From Flavobacteriales bacterium (lineage in GTDB: Bacteria > Bacteroidota > Bacteroidia > NS11-12g > UBA9320), in the NCBI GenBank assembly GCA_020635395.1, contig JACJZV010000004.1, forward strand, positions 248,001 through 312,000: a DNA stretch of 64,000 nt, read 5' to 3'. The position numbers and the translations under genes were made by a program. Shown here piece by piece: positions 61,393 through 64,000 of this stretch (within the stretch, counting starts at the first letter, position 1; every line of letters begins with the position of its first letter). Under the pieces are notes generated by a model. That model was not told the DNA's origin. It did no database searches and saw only the letters and a list, made by a program, of their open reading frames with translations.

Positions 61393-63942
61393 TTATTTCT
61401 TTTTATGAACTACTTTTTTGGTTTCAGGCATCGGAAGTGCATCTAATTTTTTGTATTCCATAAATAGCCAACCCAACAATAGCAGAATAATAATTGACGA
61501 TGAGGCATACGAAATTTTTTCGCCAGTATAATATTTCGCAGGTTTAAACTCGAATACAATTTCGTGGTTTCCGGCAGGAATTTTCATGCCTCGCAATAAA
61601 TAATCGGTGCGAATGTGGCTATAATTTTCGGGTAACAATTTATTGTCGAGATACACATTCCAACCCACATTGGGGGCATAATAAATTTCGGAGAATACAG
61701 CAAATTCTTCTTTGGCTGTGCTGGATTTGTACACCAAGCGATTGGGCTCATAACTTGCCAATTCAATTTTTCGAGTGCTACTGCTGTCCACCGGCTTATT
61801 TATTAACGATTTGGTGTAGTCTCCAAAATCTTTGTCATGCACAATGGCCGTGGTAGCGGTGTTGAAGGTTTCGAGGGTTTTTAACTCTTCTGTTGCCGTG
61901 CTTACATGAATAAAACTATCAACAAACCATGCATTGCCCAATGCTCCTGCATTTGGAATAACCTGGCCTTGATTATTGATAAAATATTTCACGTTGAACA
62001 TATCCATTATATTGGTGGTGGTGAGTGGCGACCGCAGGAAGGTATCAATTACATCCTGAATTCTACCCATTTTAACGGCACTGTATCCGCCAACGGTGTT
62101 ATGGAAATAGCTGGCGAAGCTTGTGTTGAATGTATTAATTGAACCGTCAAACACCCGATAATATCCTCTGCCTTTTGGCTCTTGTTGCATAATGGCATTG
62201 TCCACAGGGCGAGCAACAAACGGTCTGTCAACTTTTGATTTTTCGACAAATTCGTCGGTAGATAGATATTTGTTATTTATTCCAATCATATCTATCAAAA
62301 CCAAAATGCCCACAATACCTAACACATAATTTAGTTGCAGTTTTTTAGTTACATAAAGCCATAATGACCCACCGACTAACAAGACAAATATTAGTGTTCG
62401 TATAGCACTTGCTCTAAAATAATGAACCCTATCATCCATCAATAACGACATGTAATTGTCGAAGTTTTGCTGAGTTTGAAACTGACCCTGATAGCGAGCA
62501 AAAAGTAAGTCATCTTCAAAATGGCTAAAGCTAAATAAGCTACCTCCTAACAAGATACAAATGGCCGACAAACCGCCAACGATGCCAACTGACCAGAACA
62601 AAATTTTAATCTTTTCTTTTTCAGATTTTTTTGAATTGATGAATTCCGACAAACCATAAACTCCAACAATGGCAAAGAAAACAGCTGCCACGCCCATGGC
62701 TGAATTGTGCGAACGGAAGGTTTTATATTTTGGGAAATGCTTAAAGGCAAACTCATTCAATAGCTCAAAATGTTTTCCAAAACTCAACAACGCTATCAAA
62801 ATCATTGCTGCAAAAATGCCATAAGCCCAAGCCTTATTTTCGATTGAAAACAGGCCAATAACAACCATCAAAGCCAAAACCGCCCCGAAATATACGGGTC
62901 CGGAAGTGCTTTCTGCTCCACCCCAATATAGCCAGTTAATTACATCAGACTTGTAGGTGTCTGTAACTTTATACCCTTCTCCAGCCTTTTCTCCAGTACT
63001 TCCTCCAGCTGCACCAGGTATGAAAGTAGCCAAAAAGTCTATTGAGTTATTGCTCCACAACATAGCATAATCCCAGTCCAAACCCGCAGCATCTGCCGCA
63101 GCCTTTGCCCTTTCTTCTTCTGTCATGCCTTTGGCTTTTTCCAAAGCGGCTTCTTTTTTTAACTCCGAGTTGCCCCTCATGGTAAATTTGGCATACTCCA
63201 GCGTTGGATATAGTTTGCCAAAAGAAGGCCCCACAGCCAAAATACCCGCAATAAGCATAATACCTACGGATTTTAAATAAGGCATAATGGCATTTTGTTT
63301 AAGGGCATAAACCAAATAAAAAACCATAAATAAGCCCAAGCCAATAGCAAAATAATAGGTCATTTGATAGTGTGTGGCTGCCAAATTGAGTGCCATGGCC
63401 AATAAAAATACTATACCGCCAGCAAGGTATTTTCGCTTTTCGAGGAGTAGATAAACGCCGGCAATAGCCAACGGTAAATACGATATGGCTCTAAACTTAC
63501 TGGTATGTCCTTCGGCAAACAAAATAACATGGTTGGTACCCAGCGAAAAAGCCAACCCACCGATAATGGATAGCCAATGGTTTACTCCCATCACCATCAT
63601 TAAAATATAAAAACACAAAGCAGCTGTAAAAAACCAAGCGATTGGTGCATTAAACCACAAGTGAAGTATGGGTTCGATATATTTGGCCACAAAGTTTCCG
63701 TTTTGTGGCGAACTGATTTGATACATGGGCATACCACCAAACATGGCGTTGGTCCAAAGGGTATATTTTCCCGTTTTTTCATGATAATCGTTGGCCTCTT
63801 TTATCATGCCTTTTCCCTCCTGAATATCCCGCATATTCACGGCCAAACCTTCCAACTGAGGATGAAAATAGGTTGCAAAAACACCTAAAAAGATAGCCAC
63901 TGCAATCAAGTGGGGCTTTGCCAATTCAAACCATTTATTCAT
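61393..63942 (-). CDS. YfhO-family multi-spanning membrane protein
   Basis: An 849-residue integral membrane protein with 12 or more helices. The opening HLIAVAIFLGVFATYFHPQL, the GMIKEANDYHEKTGKYTLWTNA loop and FGGMPMYQISSPQ, then LAFSLGTNHVILFAEGH and a large periplasmic C-terminal domain ending in a last helix, place it with the YfhO family. In Firmicutes YfhO decorates teichoic or lipoteichoic acid with sugar; in Bacteroidota the role is open, with glycosyltransferase-like activity likely. It is the first gene of a pair with wecB. Confidence 0.85.
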   Translation of the reverse strand: MNKWFELAKPHLIAVAIFLGVFATYFHPQLEGLAVNMRDIQEGKGMIKEANDYHEKTGKYTLWTNAMFGGMPMYQISSPQNGNFVAKYIEPILHLWFNAPIAWFFTAALCFYILMMVMGVNHWLSIIGGLAFSLGTNHVILFAEGHTSKFRAISYLPLAIAGVYLLLEKRKYLAGGIVFLLAMALNLAATHYQMTYYFAIGLGLFMVFYLVYALKQNAIMPYLKSVGIMLIAGILAVGPSFGKLYPTLEYAKFTMRGNSELKKEAALEKAKGMTEEERAKAAADAAGLDWDYAMLWSNNSIDFLATFIPGAAGGSTGEKAGEGYKVTDTYKSDVINWLYWGGAESTSGPVYFGAVLALMVVIGLFSIENKAWAYGIFAAMILIALLSFGKHFELLNEFAFKHFPKYKTFRSHNSAMGVAAVFFAIVGVYGLSEFINSKKSEKEKIKILFWSVGIVGGLSAICILLGGSLFSFSHFEDDLLFARYQGQFQTQQNFDNYMSLLMDDRVHYFRASAIRTLIFVLLVGGSLWLYVTKKLQLNYVLGIVGILVLIDMIGINNKYLSTDEFVEKSKVDRPFVARPVDNAIMQQEPKGRGYYRVFDGSINTFNTSFASYFHNTVGGYSAVKMGRIQDVIDTFLRSPLTTTNIMDMFNVKYFINNQGQVIPNAGALGNAWFVDSFIHVSTATEELKTLETFNTATTAIVHDKDFGDYTKSLINKPVDSSSTRKIELASYEPNRLVYKSSTAKEEFAVFSEIYYAPNVGWNVYLDNKLLPENYSHIRTDYLLRGMKIPAGNHEIVFEFKPAKYYTGEKISYASSSIIILLLLGWLFMEYKKLDALPMPETKKVVHKKK

Positions 63943-64000
63943 TTTTTGAAGCTTTATTTAAAACTGGTGCAAATTAATGAAAGTTTCTTAGTTAGATAGA

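Overview
The window comes from a Bacteroidota chromosome. Four complete secreted proteins end in type IX secretion (T9SS) type-A sorting domains. Many genes start a short distance after a TAnnTTTG box, the Bacteroidota -7 promoter element, and I saw no Shine-Dalgarno sequence ahead of the starts I examined. GTG and TTG starts are common and TGA works as a normal stop. Tryptophan 2,3-dioxygenase, YfhO, a bi-domain sugar oxidoreductase and a cyanophycin locus all suit a free-living aquatic or soil member. I cannot name the genus.

Layout. 1-7.6 kb: the 5' part of a PKD-repeat surface protein, a small membrane protein, a methyltransferase, a kelch T9SS cargo, two small genes, and prfB with its programmed +1 frameshift. 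7.6-8.0 kb: hairpins, a tandem array built from the 5' part of a tRNA, then tRNA-Leu(GAG). 8.0-18.3 kb: a 1417-residue beta-propeller T9SS protein, recG, an epimerase/SDR pair and small genes. 18.3-22.9 kb: a minus-strand pheT / coiled-coil gene / zapA / rny operon. 22.9-28.9 kb: a VWA membrane protein, apaG, a cyclophilin lipoprotein, tryptophan dioxygenase, a decayed HD-domain protein, a 162-bp fold-back element, a gamma-carbonic-anhydrase-like protein and an SRPBCC protein. 29.0-34.4 kb: two accessory secreted proteins, dnaG with a second diverged copy of its 3' tail 545 bp away, a block of palindromes, and a ferredoxin reductase/ferredoxin pair. 34.4-40.9 kb: a 1266-residue beta-helix T9SS protein, an ECF-like sigma factor, obgE and adk.

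41.0-55.7 kb is a surface polysaccharide locus: bi-domain oxidoreductase, flippase, methyltransferase, asparagine synthetase, two paralogous family-4 glycosyltransferases, a heparinase II/III protein and a further glycosyltransferase, with many stop/start overlaps. A three-gene operon of laminin-G-like secreted proteins lies in the opposite direction between the two paralogous glycosyltransferases. 55.7-60.3 kb is a cyanophycin storage module: isoaspartyl peptidase, cyanophycinase and cyanophycin synthetase. wecB (UDP-GlcNAc 2-epimerase) and a YfhO-type membrane protein close the window and probably also serve surface glycan synthesis.

The observations most worth following up are the duplicated dnaG tail, whose differences are mostly silent and which brackets a single lipoprotein gene; the array of tRNA-Leu 5' fragments carrying a palindrome in place of the D-loop; the laminin-G operon between duplicated glycosyltransferases; the HD-like protein without its metal ligands; and the possible near-leaderless TTG/GTG starts.
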